DNA of 64,000 nt, taken from Celeribacter baekdonensis. GTDB lineage: Bacteria > Pseudomonadota > Alphaproteobacteria > Rhodobacterales > Rhodobacteraceae. The notes below the pieces were generated by a model. The model was not told where the DNA came from, searched no databases, and saw only the letters and a list, made by a program, of their open reading frames with translations. The stretch is taken from positions 124,001 to 188,000 of the forward strand of contig NZ_FNBL01000004.1 in assembly GCF_900102315.1 (NCBI RefSeq), written 5' to 3'. Shown here piece by piece: positions 17,996-28,110 of this stretch; the stretch's first letter is position 1; the number at the start of each line of letters is the position of its first letter. Both the position numbers and the translations under genes were made by a program.

Positions 17996-19102
17996 ATGAG
18001 CATGAACACATTCGGACATCTTTTTCGTTTCACGACATGGGGTGAAAGCCACGGTCCGGCGCTTGGCGCGACGGTGGATGGTTGCCCTCCGGGTATCGAA
18101 ATCAATGAGGCGATGCTTCAGGTCTGGCTTGATAAACGCAAGCCGGGAACATCGAAATACACCACTCAGCGGCGCGAACCGGACCAAGTGGAAATCCTGT
18201 CTGGGGTGTTTGAGGGTAAGACCACGGGTACGCCGATCCAATTGCTGATCCGCAACACCGATCAGCGCTCAAAGGATTATGGTGAGATCGCGCAAGCCTT
18301 TCGTCCGGGCCATGCCGATATCACCTATTTCCAAAAATATGGCATCCGCGATTATCGCGGGGGCGGCCGCTCCAGTGCGCGCGAAACCGCGGCGCGTGTG
18401 GCCGCTGGCGGTATTGCACGCGCGGTTTTGGCCGAATTGGTGCCGGGCCTTGAGATCAAGGGCTACATGACCCAGATCGGCCCGCATGGGATCGAAGGCG
18501 AACGCGATTTCTCTGAGATCGACAACAACCCGTTTTGGGTGCCCTCCGCCAAAACCGCCGAAAACTGGGCCGCTTATCTGACTGGCATTCGAAAAAGCGG
18601 GTCCTCTATTGGAGCCATTATCGAGGTGGTCGCGAAAGGCGCGCCAGCCGGGCTTGGAGCGCCGATTTATGCCAAGTTAGACACGGATTTGGCTGCGGCG
18701 ATGATGTCGATCAACGCGGTGAAAGGTGTCGAAATTGGCGAAGGTATGAATGCCGCCTGTCTGTCTGGTGAAGAAAACGCCGATGAGATGCGGATGGGGC
18801 CAAATGGGCCTGAGTTTGGGTCTAATCATGCGGGCGGTATTCTCGGTGGGATTTCGACCGGGCAAGACCTTGTTGTGCGGTTTGCGGTGAAACCCACCTC
18901 TTCGATCCTCACGTCGCGCAAAACGATCAATCAGGCGGGCGAAAACACCGACCTGATCACAAAGGGGCGTCATGACCCCTGTGTCGGTATCCGCGCTGTG
19001 CCTGTGGGCGAGGCAATGATGGCTTGCGTCATCTTGGATCACCTGCTGCTGCATCGTGGTCAAGTTGGCGAAGGATTGCGAGGTAGATTTGGGGCCAAAT
19101 AA
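17996..19102 (+). CDS. aroC: Chorismate synthase
   Basis: Last enzyme of the shikimate pathway: removes phosphate from EPSP to give chorismate, using reduced FMN. It has 368 residues, the normal size. Signatures are [19 protein letters not shown] at the start (with the first catalytic histidine in GESHG), [20 protein letters not shown] in the centre, and [17 protein letters not shown] near the C-terminus. The ATG at 17996 follows GAGGAGCACCCG. A second ATG two codons on is possible. It stands alone, divergent from thiB and convergent with the DMT gene. Confidence 0.98.
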   Translation: MSMNTFGHLFRFTTWGESHGPALGATVDGCPPGIEINEAMLQVWLDKRKPGTSKYTTQRREPDQVEILSGVFEGKTTGTPIQLLIRNTDQRSKDYGEIAQAFRPGHADITYFQKYGIRDYRGGGRSSARETAARVAAGGIARAVLAELVPGLEIKGYMTQIGPHGIEGERDFSEIDNNPFWVPSAKTAENWAAYLTGIRKSGSSIGAIIEVVAKGAPAGLGAPIYAKLDTDLAAAMMSINAVKGVEIGEGMNAACLSGEENADEMRMGPNGPEFGSNHAGGILGGISTGQDLVVRFAVKPTSSILTSRKTINQAGENTDLITKGRHDPCVGIRAVPVGEAMMACVILDHLLLHRGQVGEGLRGRFGAK

Positions 19103-19120
19103 GACCCCAATCCGACCCAA

Positions 19121-19981
19121 TCATGCCTTAGACATCTGAACTGCCAAAATGCCCGCCATGATGGTCAAAACGCCATAAATGTCCCATTGGCTGACATGTT
19201 CGCCCAGCAAAAGCGCCGCAATTGCGACGCCAAAAAACGGGTTGAGAAAGTGGAAGGCTGCGGATTTGACGGTTCCAATGCGCTCAACCAGTTTGAACCA
19301 AATCCAAGTGGCCATGAGCCCCGGAACGAAGGTTGTATAGAGCATCGCCCAGACCAATTTGGCGGACATGGTGAGCTCATATGTGTCAATCGCCGGGGAT
19401 AGCACAGCAAGCACAGCCGATCCGATCAGACTTTGCACACCAACCACCATCAAAACATTGCCTCCGGCATTCGTAGACCGCACAGCCAGCGTCGCAATCG
19501 CAAGCGCGACAGTGCCGACACTACACATGGCAATCCCCACAAGATCACTGCCACTCGACAGGCGTGTGCCCATGATGATCAACACACCCATGAACCCCAA
19601 CACGAGGCCAAAGATCGCCATAGGTTTAGAGGTTTCGCGCAGGATTAGAGTTGATAGCAAAGCCACGACAAGCGGCATAGAGGAGGCAAGAACCGCAGCA
19701 AGAGAGGCTTCGACCGTCCGCATCGCCAAAAAATACAGACCCAGATAGGCCACGTTTTGGCACAAGCCAAAGAGGAGGATGCTTTTCCATTGTGTACGGG
19801 TAAAATTCCAAGATTGACCAAACACTTTGGCAAGCGCTACCCCCGCCAAACCAGAAAGGGCAAACCGCACGGACAAGGCCGCAAGCGCTGGCGCGTCCGC
19901 AACGATGATCCGCGCCGATGTGAAGGCCGAGGACCACATCAGCACGAAGGCCAAACCCATTACGATCGCTCTGATATCCAT
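19121..19981 (-). CDS. EamA/DMT-superfamily exporter
   Basis: A 286-residue protein with ten predicted membrane helices and two EamA repeats, as in RhaT/YdcZ-like drug/metabolite transporters. Repeats begin near residues 5 and 150. Loops such as LYFLAMRTVEASLAAVLASSM and AAFHFLNPFFGVAIAALLLGE are the usual second-to-third-helix patterns of each half. The family exports amino acids, purines and other metabolites; the substrate is unknown. A second, distinct family member is at 30225-31142. Confidence 0.85.
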   Translation of the reverse strand: MDIRAIVMGLAFVLMWSSAFTSARIIVADAPALAALSVRFALSGLAGVALAKVFGQSWNFTRTQWKSILLFGLCQNVAYLGLYFLAMRTVEASLAAVLASSMPLVVALLSTLILRETSKPMAIFGLVLGFMGVLIIMGTRLSSGSDLVGIAMCSVGTVALAIATLAVRSTNAGGNVLMVVGVQSLIGSAVLAVLSPAIDTYELTMSAKLVWAMLYTTFVPGLMATWIWFKLVERIGTVKSAAFHFLNPFFGVAIAALLLGEHVSQWDIYGVLTIMAGILAVQMSKA

Positions 19982-20000
19982 ATTTACGTCCCCAAACGAA

Positions 20001-20028
20001 GAGGGGCCGCGACTGTGCGCGACCCCTC
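20001..20028 (-). terminator. Likely terminator after the HU gene
   Basis: GAGGGGCCGCG and CGCGACCCCTC form an 11-bp stem; read on the minus strand the one odd position becomes a G-U pair. The following T stretch is short (CTTCGTTT). It lies between the HU stop and the DMT gene start, so it would separate the two leftward transcripts. Confidence 0.6.
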
Positions 20029-20051
20029 CCAGAAATAACTCAATCGACCGA

Positions 20052-20339
20052 TTAGCCGTTTACGCTGTCTTTCAACGCTTTGGCGATGGTCATTTTCACA
20101 ACCTTGTCGGCGTCTTTCGGCATCTGGTCACCCGTTTGCGGGTTGCGGACCATGCGTGCAGGACGTTCACGGCAATAAATTTTGCCAACACCCGGAAGAG
20201 TCACAGCGCCACCGGCGGAAACTTCTTTGGTGATGAGCGCAGTGATTGCATCAAGAGCAGCCCCTGCAGATTTTTTATCGGAGCCCATCTCTTCGGCGAG
20301 AGCAGCAACGAGTTGGGTCTTGGTCATCGGTTTCGACAT
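20052..20339 (-). CDS. HU-family DNA-binding protein
   Basis: A 95-residue histone-like protein that bends and compacts DNA. The start is the ATG at 20339 (MSKPMTKTQLVAAL), preceded by GAGGAGATACAGAC; the longer upstream frame is not used by the family. Seen: two N-terminal helices, the LPGVGKIY strand, and a DNA-binding arm with RNPQTGD where the intercalating proline sits. The usual lysine after RNPQTG is aspartate and the C-terminal part (MPKDADKVVKMTIAKALKDSVNG) differs from E. coli HU, so it is one of the divergent alphaproteobacterial HU variants rather than IHF. Confidence 0.92.
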   Translation of the reverse strand: MSKPMTKTQLVAALAEEMGSDKKSAGAALDAITALITKEVSAGGAVTLPGVGKIYCRERPARMVRNPQTGDQMPKDADKVVKMTIAKALKDSVNG

Positions 20340-20471
20340 GTCTGTATCTCCTCGTAGTCCCTCATGCAGTAGAGGGTTATTGCGCATTTCTAAGCGAATA
20401 TTGAGGGGCCGCACAACGCCTAGTGTAACAGAGCGGTATGTTTTCGCGCATTTTGGGTGAAAAAACCTCCC

Positions 20472-21956
20472 TTAAAGGAAAGCAGTCTCCTCAAATGACC
20501 GCAATTTGCGGCTATGGATGCGCTCGATAGGCATTTCACGGAGGATTTCCATCGAACGAATGCCGATCAAAAGATGCCTCGCAACCTGTGATTTGTAGAA
20601 ATCAGAGGCCATACCGGGTAACTTTAGCTCACCATGAAGCGGCTTATCAGACACGCAAAGCAACGTGCCATAGGGCACCCGAAACCGGAATCCGTTGGCG
20701 GCAATGGTGGCAGATTCCATATCAAGCGCGATGGCCCGCGACTGACTGAGACGCTGAACCGGCCCGGATTGATCGCGCAATTCCCAGTTTCGGTTGTCGA
20801 TGGTCGCGACCGTGCCGGTGCGCATGATCCGCTTTAACTCATAGCCCTCCAATTTGGTCACCTGTTCGACAGCGGTTTCCAAAGAGGTCTGAATTTCCGC
20901 CAAGGCAGGGATCGGCACCCAGACCGGCAGGTCGGCATCCAGCACATGATCTTCACGCAGATAGGCGTGCGCCAAAACGAAATCACCCAGCCGCTGAGAG
21001 TTGCGAAGACCGGCGCAATGTCCAACCATGATCCAGGCATGAGGCCGCAAGACCGCAATATGATCGGTTGCGGTTTTTGCGTTCGACGGACCCACGCCGA
21101 TATTGACCAAAGTGATCCCCGAGCCGTCGGCACGCTTTAAATGGTAGGTCGGCATTTGTGGCGTTTTGGTCGTGGGCGGGATCTCGGTCTCAGCATCAAA
21201 AATCTCAACATTCCCGGTTGAGACGAAACTTGTGTAACCGCTGTTCGGATCGGCCAGAACCTGACGAGCATAGGCTTCGAACTCCGAGACATAGAATTGA
21301 TAGTTGGTGAACAGCACATGGTTCTGAAAATGACTCGCGTCCGTCGCAGTATAATGGGACAGACGGGCCAGTGAGTAATCAATCCGCTGCGCCGTAAAGG
21401 GCGCAAGCGCGGCAGACCCATCCTCATGCACAAAGCCAAACCCATTGACGATATCGTCATGGGTTGTGGTCAAATCCGGCACATCAAACACATCGCGCAG
21501 CGGATAGGACATGACTCCCTCTTGCGGGACGGTCACGGATTCGTCGTTGGCGACAGCAAAATGCACCGGCATCGGCGTGTCAGAGATGCCAATTTCGACG
21601 CTCACACCATGGTTACGCACGATCTGTTTGATCTGTTGGGTAAGGTAATTGCGAAACAAATCTGGGCGCGTGATCGTGGTGGAATACATCCCCGGCTTGG
21701 CGACATGTCCAAAAGACAGACGGCTGTCCATTGCGGCATAGGAGGTCGTCACAACGCGGATTTCGGGATAAAAGGCCCGGTAGCGCGCGGTTGGCGCCTG
21801 CCCGCTGGCCACTTGGGAAAACTTTTCCGCCAAAAACGATGTGGCCTCGAAATAGAGTTCTTCGAGGAAAGCGACCGCTGCCGCCGGATCGGTAAAATTG
21901 CGCGGCGCGCTCAAGGGCGGCGTCTCAAGGGCGAGGCTTTTGCTTGTCGTATTCAC
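20472..21956 (-). CDS. amn: AMP nucleosidase
   Basis: A 494-residue enzyme that splits AMP into adenine and ribose 5-phosphate, setting adenylate levels and feeding purine salvage. Length and layout match E. coli Amn (484 residues): an N-terminal regulatory half that binds ATP and phosphate, and a C-terminal phosphorylase-like half from about residue 250 with LVNIGVGPSNAKTATDHIA and ALDMESATIAANGFRFRVP, where the glutamate of DMES contacts ribose. The ATG at 21956 is followed by a long non-conserved leader of about 20 residues. Confidence 0.94.
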   Translation of the reverse strand: MNTTSKSLALETPPLSAPRNFTDPAAAVAFLEELYFEATSFLAEKFSQVASGQAPTARYRAFYPEIRVVTTSYAAMDSRLSFGHVAKPGMYSTTITRPDLFRNYLTQQIKQIVRNHGVSVEIGISDTPMPVHFAVANDESVTVPQEGVMSYPLRDVFDVPDLTTTHDDIVNGFGFVHEDGSAALAPFTAQRIDYSLARLSHYTATDASHFQNHVLFTNYQFYVSEFEAYARQVLADPNSGYTSFVSTGNVEIFDAETEIPPTTKTPQMPTYHLKRADGSGITLVNIGVGPSNAKTATDHIAVLRPHAWIMVGHCAGLRNSQRLGDFVLAHAYLREDHVLDADLPVWVPIPALAEIQTSLETAVEQVTKLEGYELKRIMRTGTVATIDNRNWELRDQSGPVQRLSQSRAIALDMESATIAANGFRFRVPYGTLLCVSDKPLHGELKLPGMASDFYKSQVARHLLIGIRSMEILREMPIERIHSRKLRSFEETAFL

Positions 21957-22110
21957 TCTTATATCCTCTTGCGGTAAGACGGTCCCTCATTCTCTTGGGG
22001 TCCGTTTTGTCGAATGCTGAGAAATCAGCCTTGCTGTCCAATTGAGACCAAGTGGGCGACGGGCGCAAGGCCCAGAGATGTGACCTGAGATCAGACACGA
22101 GAGGCCAACA

Positions 22111-22977
22111 ATGATCCAACCGCACCTGTTTTCCTTCGGCCATGGCTATAGCGCCCAGGCTCTTGCGCGCCGCCTTTTGCCCCGCGGCTGGGCGATCACA
22201 GGTACAACCCGTAGCGCAGACAAAGCACAAGAATTTGACAGTGCAGGCGTGACCCCTTTGGTTCTCGGACAAGATCCGATTTTACCGCAACTGTCCCAAG
22301 CCACGCATCTTTTGATATCCGCCGCGCCCGGTCCTGACGGCGACCCGATGTTACAGCACTATCGGGACGAACTGGTGAAAGCAGCGCCCCATCTGACTTG
22401 GGTCGGGTATCTGTCGACCACTGGCGTTTATGGCGATCACGCCGGGGATTGGGTGACAGAGGAAACGGCCTTCGCCCCCGCCACAAAACGCGGGATCGCC
22501 CGGGTCGAAGCCGAGGCCGCTTGGCAGTCTTTTGCGCGGGATTTGGGTCTTAATCTGTCGATTTTCCGCCTTGCTGGCATCTATGGCCCCGGACGCGGTC
22601 CGTTTGCCAAAGTGCGCTCTGGCAAAGCGCGGCGGATCATCAAACCGGGTCAGATTTTTTCGCGTATCCATGTGGAAGACATCGCCCAAGTGGTTGAGGC
22701 CGCAATCCATCGACCCGAACTCAGCGGGATTTACAATGTCTGCGATGATCTGCCCGTGCCACCACAAGATGTGATTGGCTATGCAGCCGAACTTTTGGGT
22801 CTGCCTTTGCCACCAGAAGAGGATTTTGAAACTGCCGACATGACGCCGATGGCCCGCAGCTTTTATGCCGAGAGCAAAAAAGTCAGCAATGAAAAGATGA
22901 AGCGAGATTTGGACGTGAAACTGATCTATCCCGATTACAAAACGGGTCTAAAGGCGCTTTTGGCGCAGGATCAGTGA
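22111..22977 (+). CDS. NAD-dependent epimerase/dehydratase family (YeeZ-like) protein
   Basis: A 288-residue short-chain dehydrogenase of the extended, atypical type. The nucleotide-binding turn reads FSFGHGYSAQALARRLLPRGW (residues 7-27), a variant of GxxGxxG. STTGVYG near residues 107-113 and RLAGIYGPGRGP near 152-163 fit the YeeZ/SDR family; the canonical YxxxK pair seems to be missing (the region reads GIARVEAE), so catalytic function is doubtful. Role unknown. The start ATG at 22111 follows GAGAGGCCAAC. Its last 7 bases overlap the end of the convergent MFS gene. Confidence 0.8.
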   Translation: MIQPHLFSFGHGYSAQALARRLLPRGWAITGTTRSADKAQEFDSAGVTPLVLGQDPILPQLSQATHLLISAAPGPDGDPMLQHYRDELVKAAPHLTWVGYLSTTGVYGDHAGDWVTEETAFAPATKRGIARVEAEAAWQSFARDLGLNLSIFRLAGIYGPGRGPFAKVRSGKARRIIKPGQIFSRIHVEDIAQVVEAAIHRPELSGIYNVCDDLPVPPQDVIGYAAELLGLPLPPEEDFETADMTPMARSFYAESKKVSNEKMKRDLDVKLIYPDYKTGLKALLAQDQ

Positions 22978-24164
22978 CTGTTTTGCCAGTTTCGGCGATG
23001 GTCGAACACCGTGACTGCATAAAGGATGACGCCTGCAAATGTAAGCACGGCACCGACATAGCCTGACGAGGGAAATCCATAGCCTTTGGCAATAAAGATC
23101 GAAGCCGCAAAGGGCCCCAATGCGTTTGCGGCGTTAAAGGCGGCATGGTGCAACGAGGCGGCAAGCGATTGCGCGTCGCGTGCCACATCCATAAGCCGGG
23201 TTTGGAGCAAGATCGGATACCCGTTCGCAATGCCCATGGCGAGCACCAGAACCGCCATCGCATAGGCCTGATCGGCAATCAGCGGATAGATCAACAGCAG
23301 CGCGATGTTGATGAACAAGGTGGCGAAGACCGAGACATTGAGCGCCCGATCTGCCGCCCACCCGGCCAAAAGCGCACCAATCGTCATCCCTGCGCCCATC
23401 AGGGCGAGATAGAGCGGAATGCTGCCCTCGGTGACATGAGTGACGTCGATGAGCGTTGAGGTCAGATAGGTATAAAAGGCAAAAAAGCCGCCAAACCCAA
23501 TGGCCCCGCTCAAAAGCGTCAAAAGCACCTGACGATTCTTAAGCGCATCCAGTTCACTCAGGGCGTTGGCGCCGGTGCCGATCTCGGTTTTTGGGGCAAA
23601 GATCAGGATCATCAGCGCCGTAATCGCAGCTAAAATCCCAACCAAAGCAAAGGCCCAACGCCAGCCCACCGTTTGCCCCAACACATTCGCGACAGGCACA
23701 CCGACAACCGTCGCCACGGTCAGCCCAAGCATAAGCCGCGCCACCGCCTTGCCGCGATTTTTCGGCCCCGCCAAGGACGCCGCCATAAGAGCCGCAACAC
23801 CGAAATAGGCCCCATGCGGCACACCGCTGAGAAACCGCGCGGCCAACATTATCGGATAATTGGCGGCAAGCGCAGACAAAACATGTGCCAAGCAAAAGGC
23901 GACCATAAGACCGATGAGCAAAAGCCGCCGCTCAATCCGCGCCGCGGCCACAGCGATCAAAGGCGCGCCGACGACCACGCCCAATGCATAGGCCGAAATC
24001 AACCGGCTCGCCGTGGCTTCCGTGATGTCCAACCCCTCTGCCATGAAAGGCAAAAGACTCATCGAAGCAAATTCGGTTGTTCCAATCGCAAACCCGCCCA
24101 TCGCGAGCGCAAAAAGAACGATCCCCGGGCGCGTAGCAGAAGGGACGTAGGAGGCGGTTGCCAT
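22971..24164 (-). CDS. MFS transporter, DHA1-type efflux permease
   Basis: A 397-residue twelve-helix transporter. The first helix with FAIGTTEFASMSLLPFMAEGL and the motif A-like loop AAARIERRLLLIGLM near residues 75-89 match the sugar-efflux/drug-efflux (AraJ, YdhP, PbuE) branch. RFLSGVPHGAYFGVAALMAA near residues 112-131 is also typical of that branch. It probably exports sugars, nucleosides or drugs; the substrate cannot be told. The 116-base gap to dxs holds a GC-rich palindrome over the dxs stop codon but no clear promoter. Confidence 0.87.
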   Translation of the reverse strand: MATASYVPSATRPGIVLFALAMGGFAIGTTEFASMSLLPFMAEGLDITEATASRLISAYALGVVVGAPLIAVAAARIERRLLLIGLMVAFCLAHVLSALAANYPIMLAARFLSGVPHGAYFGVAALMAASLAGPKNRGKAVARLMLGLTVATVVGVPVANVLGQTVGWRWAFALVGILAAITALMILIFAPKTEIGTGANALSELDALKNRQVLLTLLSGAIGFGGFFAFYTYLTSTLIDVTHVTEGSIPLYLALMGAGMTIGALLAGWAADRALNVSVFATLFINIALLLIYPLIADQAYAMAVLVLAMGIANGYPILLQTRLMDVARDAQSLAASLHHAAFNAANALGPFAASIFIAKGYGFPSSGYVGAVLTFAGVILYAVTVFDHRRNWQNSH

Positions 24165-24280
24165 TGTGTTGAGTCCTGAAAAGGGTGCTCACCACACTTC
24201 CCCTATTCGGCAATGTGGTTCAACAACAAGGCCGCAATGCTTTGCTCATAGCCGCCTTGCAAAATCTGGCGAACCGCGCC

Positions 24281-26209
24281 TTAGGCGCGCTTGCTCGACA
24301 GATCGGTCACGCCAAGCACCGACAGTACCCTGGCCTCGATATCAGGTGTGTTGAGACCCGCCATCGCATACATTGCCTCAGGGCTTGCCTGATCAATGAA
24401 CGTGTCCGGCAGGGTCATCGAGCGGAATTTGAGACCGCGATCAAACAGACCCTCATTGGCCAGAAAATCGGCCACATGTGACCCAAATCCACCCACTGCG
24501 CCCTCTTCAATCGTGATCAGAGCCTCATGATTTGCGACCAGATCTCGGATCAAATCATGATCGAGCGGTTTGGCAAAACGCGCGTCAGCCACGGTACAGG
24601 AAATGCCTTTGGCGGCGAGGTTTTCCGCAGCTTTTAGGCTGGATTCGAGACGGGTTCCAAAGGACAAAAGCGCCACGCGCGTGCCTTCACACACGACACG
24701 ACCTTTGCCAATCTCAAGCGGCACACCACGTTCAGGCATCTGCACGCCCACGCCTTCCCCACGCGGATAGCGAAAGGCAATGGGACCGTCATCATGGGCG
24801 GCGGCTGTGGCAACCATATGGACCAACTCCGCCTCATCCGCGGCCGCCATCACCACAATGCCAGGCAGATTGGCGAGAAACGCCACATCAAAAGCCCCCG
24901 CATGGGTTGCCCCATCGGCACCGACAAGCCCCGCGCGGTCAATGGCAAAGCGCACAGGCAACCGCTGAATCGCAACATCATGAACGACCTGATCATAACC
25001 GCGCTGAAGGAAGGTCGAATACATCGTGCAAAACGGTTTCATCCCGCCAGCCGCCAAGCCGGCACAAAAGGTCACGCCATGCTGTTCGGCGATGCCAACG
25101 TCAAAACAACGGCTCGGAAACCGTTCGGCAAAGAGGTTCAAGCCCGTGCCATCCGGCATGGCCGCCGTGACGGCGACGATCTTATCGTCAAACCCGGCCT
25201 CTTGGATCAAAGCCTTGGCGAAGACAGAGGTATAAGACGGCGCATTGGATTTGGCTTTTTTCTGCTCGCCGGTGACCATATTGAATTTGCCAGTGGCATG
25301 ACCTTTGTCAGCCCGACCTTCGGCGGGGGCATAGCCTTTGCCTTTCTGGGTGATCGCATGAATCAGGATCGGCCCGGTTGCACGCGCTTTCACAGTGCGC
25401 AACACCGACAGGAGTTGATCCAGATCGTGACCATCAATCGGGCCGACATAGGAAAATCCCAACTCTTCAAACAGGGTGCCGCCCACGGCCATGCCCTTAA
25501 GCATTTCCTTGGCGCGTTTTGCCCCTTCTTGGAACGGATGCGGCAAAAGCGAGACGGCCCCTTTGGCAGCCGCCTTCAACTCTTGGAACGGCGCCCCCGC
25601 ATAAAGACGGGTGAGATAGGAGGACAACGCACCCGTGGGCGGCGCAATCGACATCTCATTGTCATTGAGGATCACAATCAACCGCTTGCCCAAATGGCCC
25701 GCGTTGTTCATCGCCTCAAAGGCCATGCCGGCGGACATCGATCCATCGCCAATCACCGCAATGGCATCACCGATACCGTGCTCAGGCGCACCGCCCAGAT
25801 CACGCGCCACGGCAAAACCGAGAGCCGCAGAAATCGAAGTCGAACTGTGCGCCGCACCAAAGGGGTCATAGGGGCTTTCCGAGCGCTTGGTGAAGCCGGA
25901 CAGGCCACCTTCGGTGCGCAAGGTGCGGATACGGTCACGACGTCCGGTGAGGATTTTATGCGGGTAGCATTGATGCGACACATCCCAGATCAGACGATCT
26001 TTTGGCGCATCAAACACCGCATGCAGTGCCACGGTCAATTCGACCACGCCCAGCCCAGCACCCAAATGCCCGCCCGTCACAGAGACGGCTGAAATGGTTT
26101 CCTGCCGCAACTCATGCGCCAGACGCTTTAGCTCCGTATCAGAGAGAGCCTTGAGATCGGCCGGAACATGAACACGGTCTAGGGTGGGTGTGGCTGGACG
26201 GTCAGACAT
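24281..26209 (-). CDS. dxs: 1-deoxy-D-xylulose-5-phosphate synthase
   Basis: A 642-residue thiamine-diphosphate enzyme that condenses pyruvate with glyceraldehyde 3-phosphate, the entry step of the MEP isoprenoid pathway. Seen: [19 protein letters not shown] near residues 45-63, the ThDP motif [18 protein letters not shown] to NDN, and in the second domain [20 protein letters not shown] near 415-434. It follows ispA by 14 bases in an xseB-ispA-dxs operon. ThDP dependence also ties it to the thiBPQ importer in this window. Confidence 0.97.
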   Translation of the reverse strand: MSDRPATPTLDRVHVPADLKALSDTELKRLAHELRQETISAVSVTGGHLGAGLGVVELTVALHAVFDAPKDRLIWDVSHQCYPHKILTGRRDRIRTLRTEGGLSGFTKRSESPYDPFGAAHSSTSISAALGFAVARDLGGAPEHGIGDAIAVIGDGSMSAGMAFEAMNNAGHLGKRLIVILNDNEMSIAPPTGALSSYLTRLYAGAPFQELKAAAKGAVSLLPHPFQEGAKRAKEMLKGMAVGGTLFEELGFSYVGPIDGHDLDQLLSVLRTVKARATGPILIHAITQKGKGYAPAEGRADKGHATGKFNMVTGEQKKAKSNAPSYTSVFAKALIQEAGFDDKIVAVTAAMPDGTGLNLFAERFPSRCFDVGIAEQHGVTFCAGLAAGGMKPFCTMYSTFLQRGYDQVVHDVAIQRLPVRFAIDRAGLVGADGATHAGAFDVAFLANLPGIVVMAAADEAELVHMVATAAAHDDGPIAFRYPRGEGVGVQMPERGVPLEIGKGRVVCEGTRVALLSFGTRLESSLKAAENLAAKGISCTVADARFAKPLDHDLIRDLVANHEALITIEEGAVGGFGSHVADFLANEGLFDRGLKFRSMTLPDTFIDQASPEAMYAMAGLNTPDIEARVLSVLGVTDLSSKRA

Positions 26210-26223
26210 AGCGTCTCGCTTTC

Positions 26224-27090
26224 TCAGGTTTCCCGCGAAATAACGAAGCGGGCAAGGTCTCGCAAGGGTTCGGCGCGGCTTCCATAGGGGCTCAATGCCG
26301 CACAGGCTTGTTCCACAAGGCGTTCGGCACGGGCTTTGGCCTCTTCAAGACCAAGCAGAGACACGAATGTCGCCTTCCCGGCATCGGCATCTTTGCCCAC
26401 GGCTTTGCCGGTTTTGGCAACGTCGCCCTCAACATCTAAAATGTCATCGTGAATTTGAAAGGCAAGCCCAAGGGCTTTGGCATAGGCACGTAACGGGGCA
26501 GGATCGGCCCCGCCAAGAATGGCCCCGGCGCAAGCGGACCATTCAATCAACGCACCGGTTTTATGGCCCTGAAGCTCGGTGATCTGCGCCAGATCAAGCG
26601 GTGTCTCGGAGGTCTCCGCGGCGATGTCTTGGGCTTGCCCCAAAACCATACCCTGAACCCCGGATGATTTGGCCAAAGAGGCAATCAATTCGACCCTAAT
26701 CTGGCTTGAAACCGCCATTTCTGGCCGGGTCAATAACGCGAACGCTAGGGTCTGAAGCGCATCGCCGACAAGGACAGCCGTCGCCTCGTCCCAACGTTTA
26801 TGCACCGTCGGCTGGCCCCGACGCAGGTCGTCGTCGTCCATACAAGGCAAGTCATCATGCACCAGACTATAGGCGTGGAGCGCCTCAATCGCGGCGGCGG
26901 CCCAAACGGAGTGCTCAGCCGACACGCCATGAAGGGTCGCGCCCTCCATGACCAAAAATGCCCGCAATCGCTTGCCGCCAGTCAAGGCATAGCGCATCCC
27001 CTCCTCGACCGGCATGGACCCAAGCGGGGCCAAAGCCGTCTCAAGACAGGCCGCAACAGCCGCTTTGCAGCGTGCGAGATCGTCTTGCAT
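26224..27090 (-). CDS. ispA: Polyprenyl (farnesyl/geranylgeranyl) diphosphate synthase
   Basis: A 288-residue prenyltransferase that builds C15 (or C20) diphosphate from IPP and allylic primers. First aspartate-rich motif [10 protein letters not shown] near residues 79-88, second DDILD near 220-224; also [10 protein letters not shown] near 38-47. The length and the two residues inserted between aspartates of the first motif are typical of bacterial FPP synthase. The ATG at 27090 overlaps the xseB stop by one base. Confidence 0.95.
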   Translation of the reverse strand: MQDDLARCKAAVAACLETALAPLGSMPVEEGMRYALTGGKRLRAFLVMEGATLHGVSAEHSVWAAAAIEALHAYSLVHDDLPCMDDDDLRRGQPTVHKRWDEATAVLVGDALQTLAFALLTRPEMAVSSQIRVELIASLAKSSGVQGMVLGQAQDIAAETSETPLDLAQITELQGHKTGALIEWSACAGAILGGADPAPLRAYAKALGLAFQIHDDILDVEGDVAKTGKAVGKDADAGKATFVSLLGLEEAKARAERLVEQACAALSPYGSRAEPLRDLARFVISRET

Positions 27091-27332
27091 CAGAGGCCTT
27101 CGACTTTCGTGGTGCCGGCGGCTGTACCATCAGGGCCAACCGTGATCTTTTCGACCTTTTCCTCGGCTTCTTTCAGCTTGGTCTCGCAATGCGCTTTCAA
27201 AGCAGCGCCGCGCTCATAGAGTTTGATGCTGTCTTCCAGCGCAACATCACCATGCTCCAGCTTGCCCACAACTTGATCAAGTTCGGCCATAGCGGATTCA
27301 AAGGACATCTCGGATACTGGCGTTTCGCTCAT
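27090..27332 (-). CDS. xseB: Exodeoxyribonuclease VII small subunit
   Basis: An 80-residue helical protein that binds XseA to form the single-strand exonuclease VII. The ATG at 27332 is chosen, with GGAGCACATC upstream and the usual length; the frame extends a little further. The conserved core is FESAMAELDQVVGKLEHGDV followed by LEDSIKLYERGAAL. As in many proteobacteria it is coupled to ispA (TGATG) ahead of dxs. Confidence 0.93.
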   Translation of the reverse strand: MSETPVSEMSFESAMAELDQVVGKLEHGDVALEDSIKLYERGAALKAHCETKLKEAEEKVEKITVGPDGTAAGTTKVEGL

Positions 27333-27411
27333 TTGATGTGCTCCCGATTGCTTTGTGACCTGCATATAGGGAAACCGCCCCGATTGACCAGTTCCCGTTT
27401 ATCCAATGGCC

Positions 27412-28110
27412 CTATTCCGGGGTCAGCATATAACCCGATCCGCGCACGGTTTGAAGATAGCGCGGTTGGCGTGGGTCATCCTCGATCTTGCGCCTCAGCC
27501 GGGTGATTTGTACATCAACGGCGCGTTCCTGCGCCTGTCCACCATCACGTCCAAGCCGTTCGACCAAATCATTGCGTGTCACGGGCTCAGCAGGCGCTGC
27601 GGCAAAAATCCGCATCAGCTGGGATTCGGTCGCGGTCAAACGCACGATCTGATCCCCCTCCCAAAGCTCCGCGCGCTCCACATCGTAGCGGAATCGGCCC
27701 AGATGAATATATTTCGGAGCCGTTTCAATTTCTTCGAGCTGAGGCATCCGGCGCAAAACCGCATTGATCCGCAACAGCAGTTCCTTTGGCTCAAACGGTT
27801 TCGGCAGATAGTCATCCGCCCCCGCCTCAAGCCCGGCAATGCGATCTTCGGTTTCACCCTTTGCGGTCAAAAGCATGATCGGCGTGGCGATTTTACTGCG
27901 CAGATCGCGAGTCAGGCTGATGCCATCTTCGCCGGGCATCATCACGTCCAAAACAATCAAATCGAATTCAAGACCCGCAAGCAATCGCCGCGCATGGGCG
28001 GCATCGCGGGCGGCCGTCACGCAAAAGCCATGGCGGATCAGAAACTTTTGCAAAAGCCCCCGGATTCGTTCGTCGTCATCGACAATCAAAAGGTGAATTT
28101 CACCACTCAC
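27412..28110 (-). CDS. petR: OmpR-family response regulator, PetR-like
   Basis: A 232-residue two-domain regulator. The receiver has the acidic pocket VDDDE near residues 10-14, the phospho-acceptor Asp in LIVLDVMMPGEDG (about residue 56), and Lys in YLPKPFEPKEL. The C-terminal winged helix includes LTATESQLMRIF and VDVQITRLRRKIEDDPRQPRYLQTVRG-type elements. It is translationally coupled (ATGA) to a MarR gene upstream, the pairing of Rhodobacter capsulatus petP-petR, where PetR is required for growth dependent on the bc1 complex. No histidine kinase is adjacent. The gene name rests on that synteny. Confidence 0.83.
   Translation of the reverse strand: MSGEIHLLIVDDDERIRGLLQKFLIRHGFCVTAARDAAHARRLLAGLEFDLIVLDVMMPGEDGISLTRDLRSKIATPIMLLTAKGETEDRIAGLEAGADDYLPKPFEPKELLLRINAVLRRMPQLEEIETAPKYIHLGRFRYDVERAELWEGDQIVRLTATESQLMRIFAAAPAEPVTRNDLVERLGRDGGQAQERAVDVQITRLRRKIEDDPRQPRYLQTVRGSGYMLTPE

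Noticed and set aside
19088-19111. TTGGGG/CCCCAA hairpin after aroC
   Set aside because: Short stem with no T run on either strand; not enough to call a terminator.
24274-24289. GC-rich palindrome CGCGCC-TTA-GGCGCG over the dxs stop codon
   Set aside because: Possible hairpin, but no T run and the loop is only the stop codon; too weak to call a terminator.
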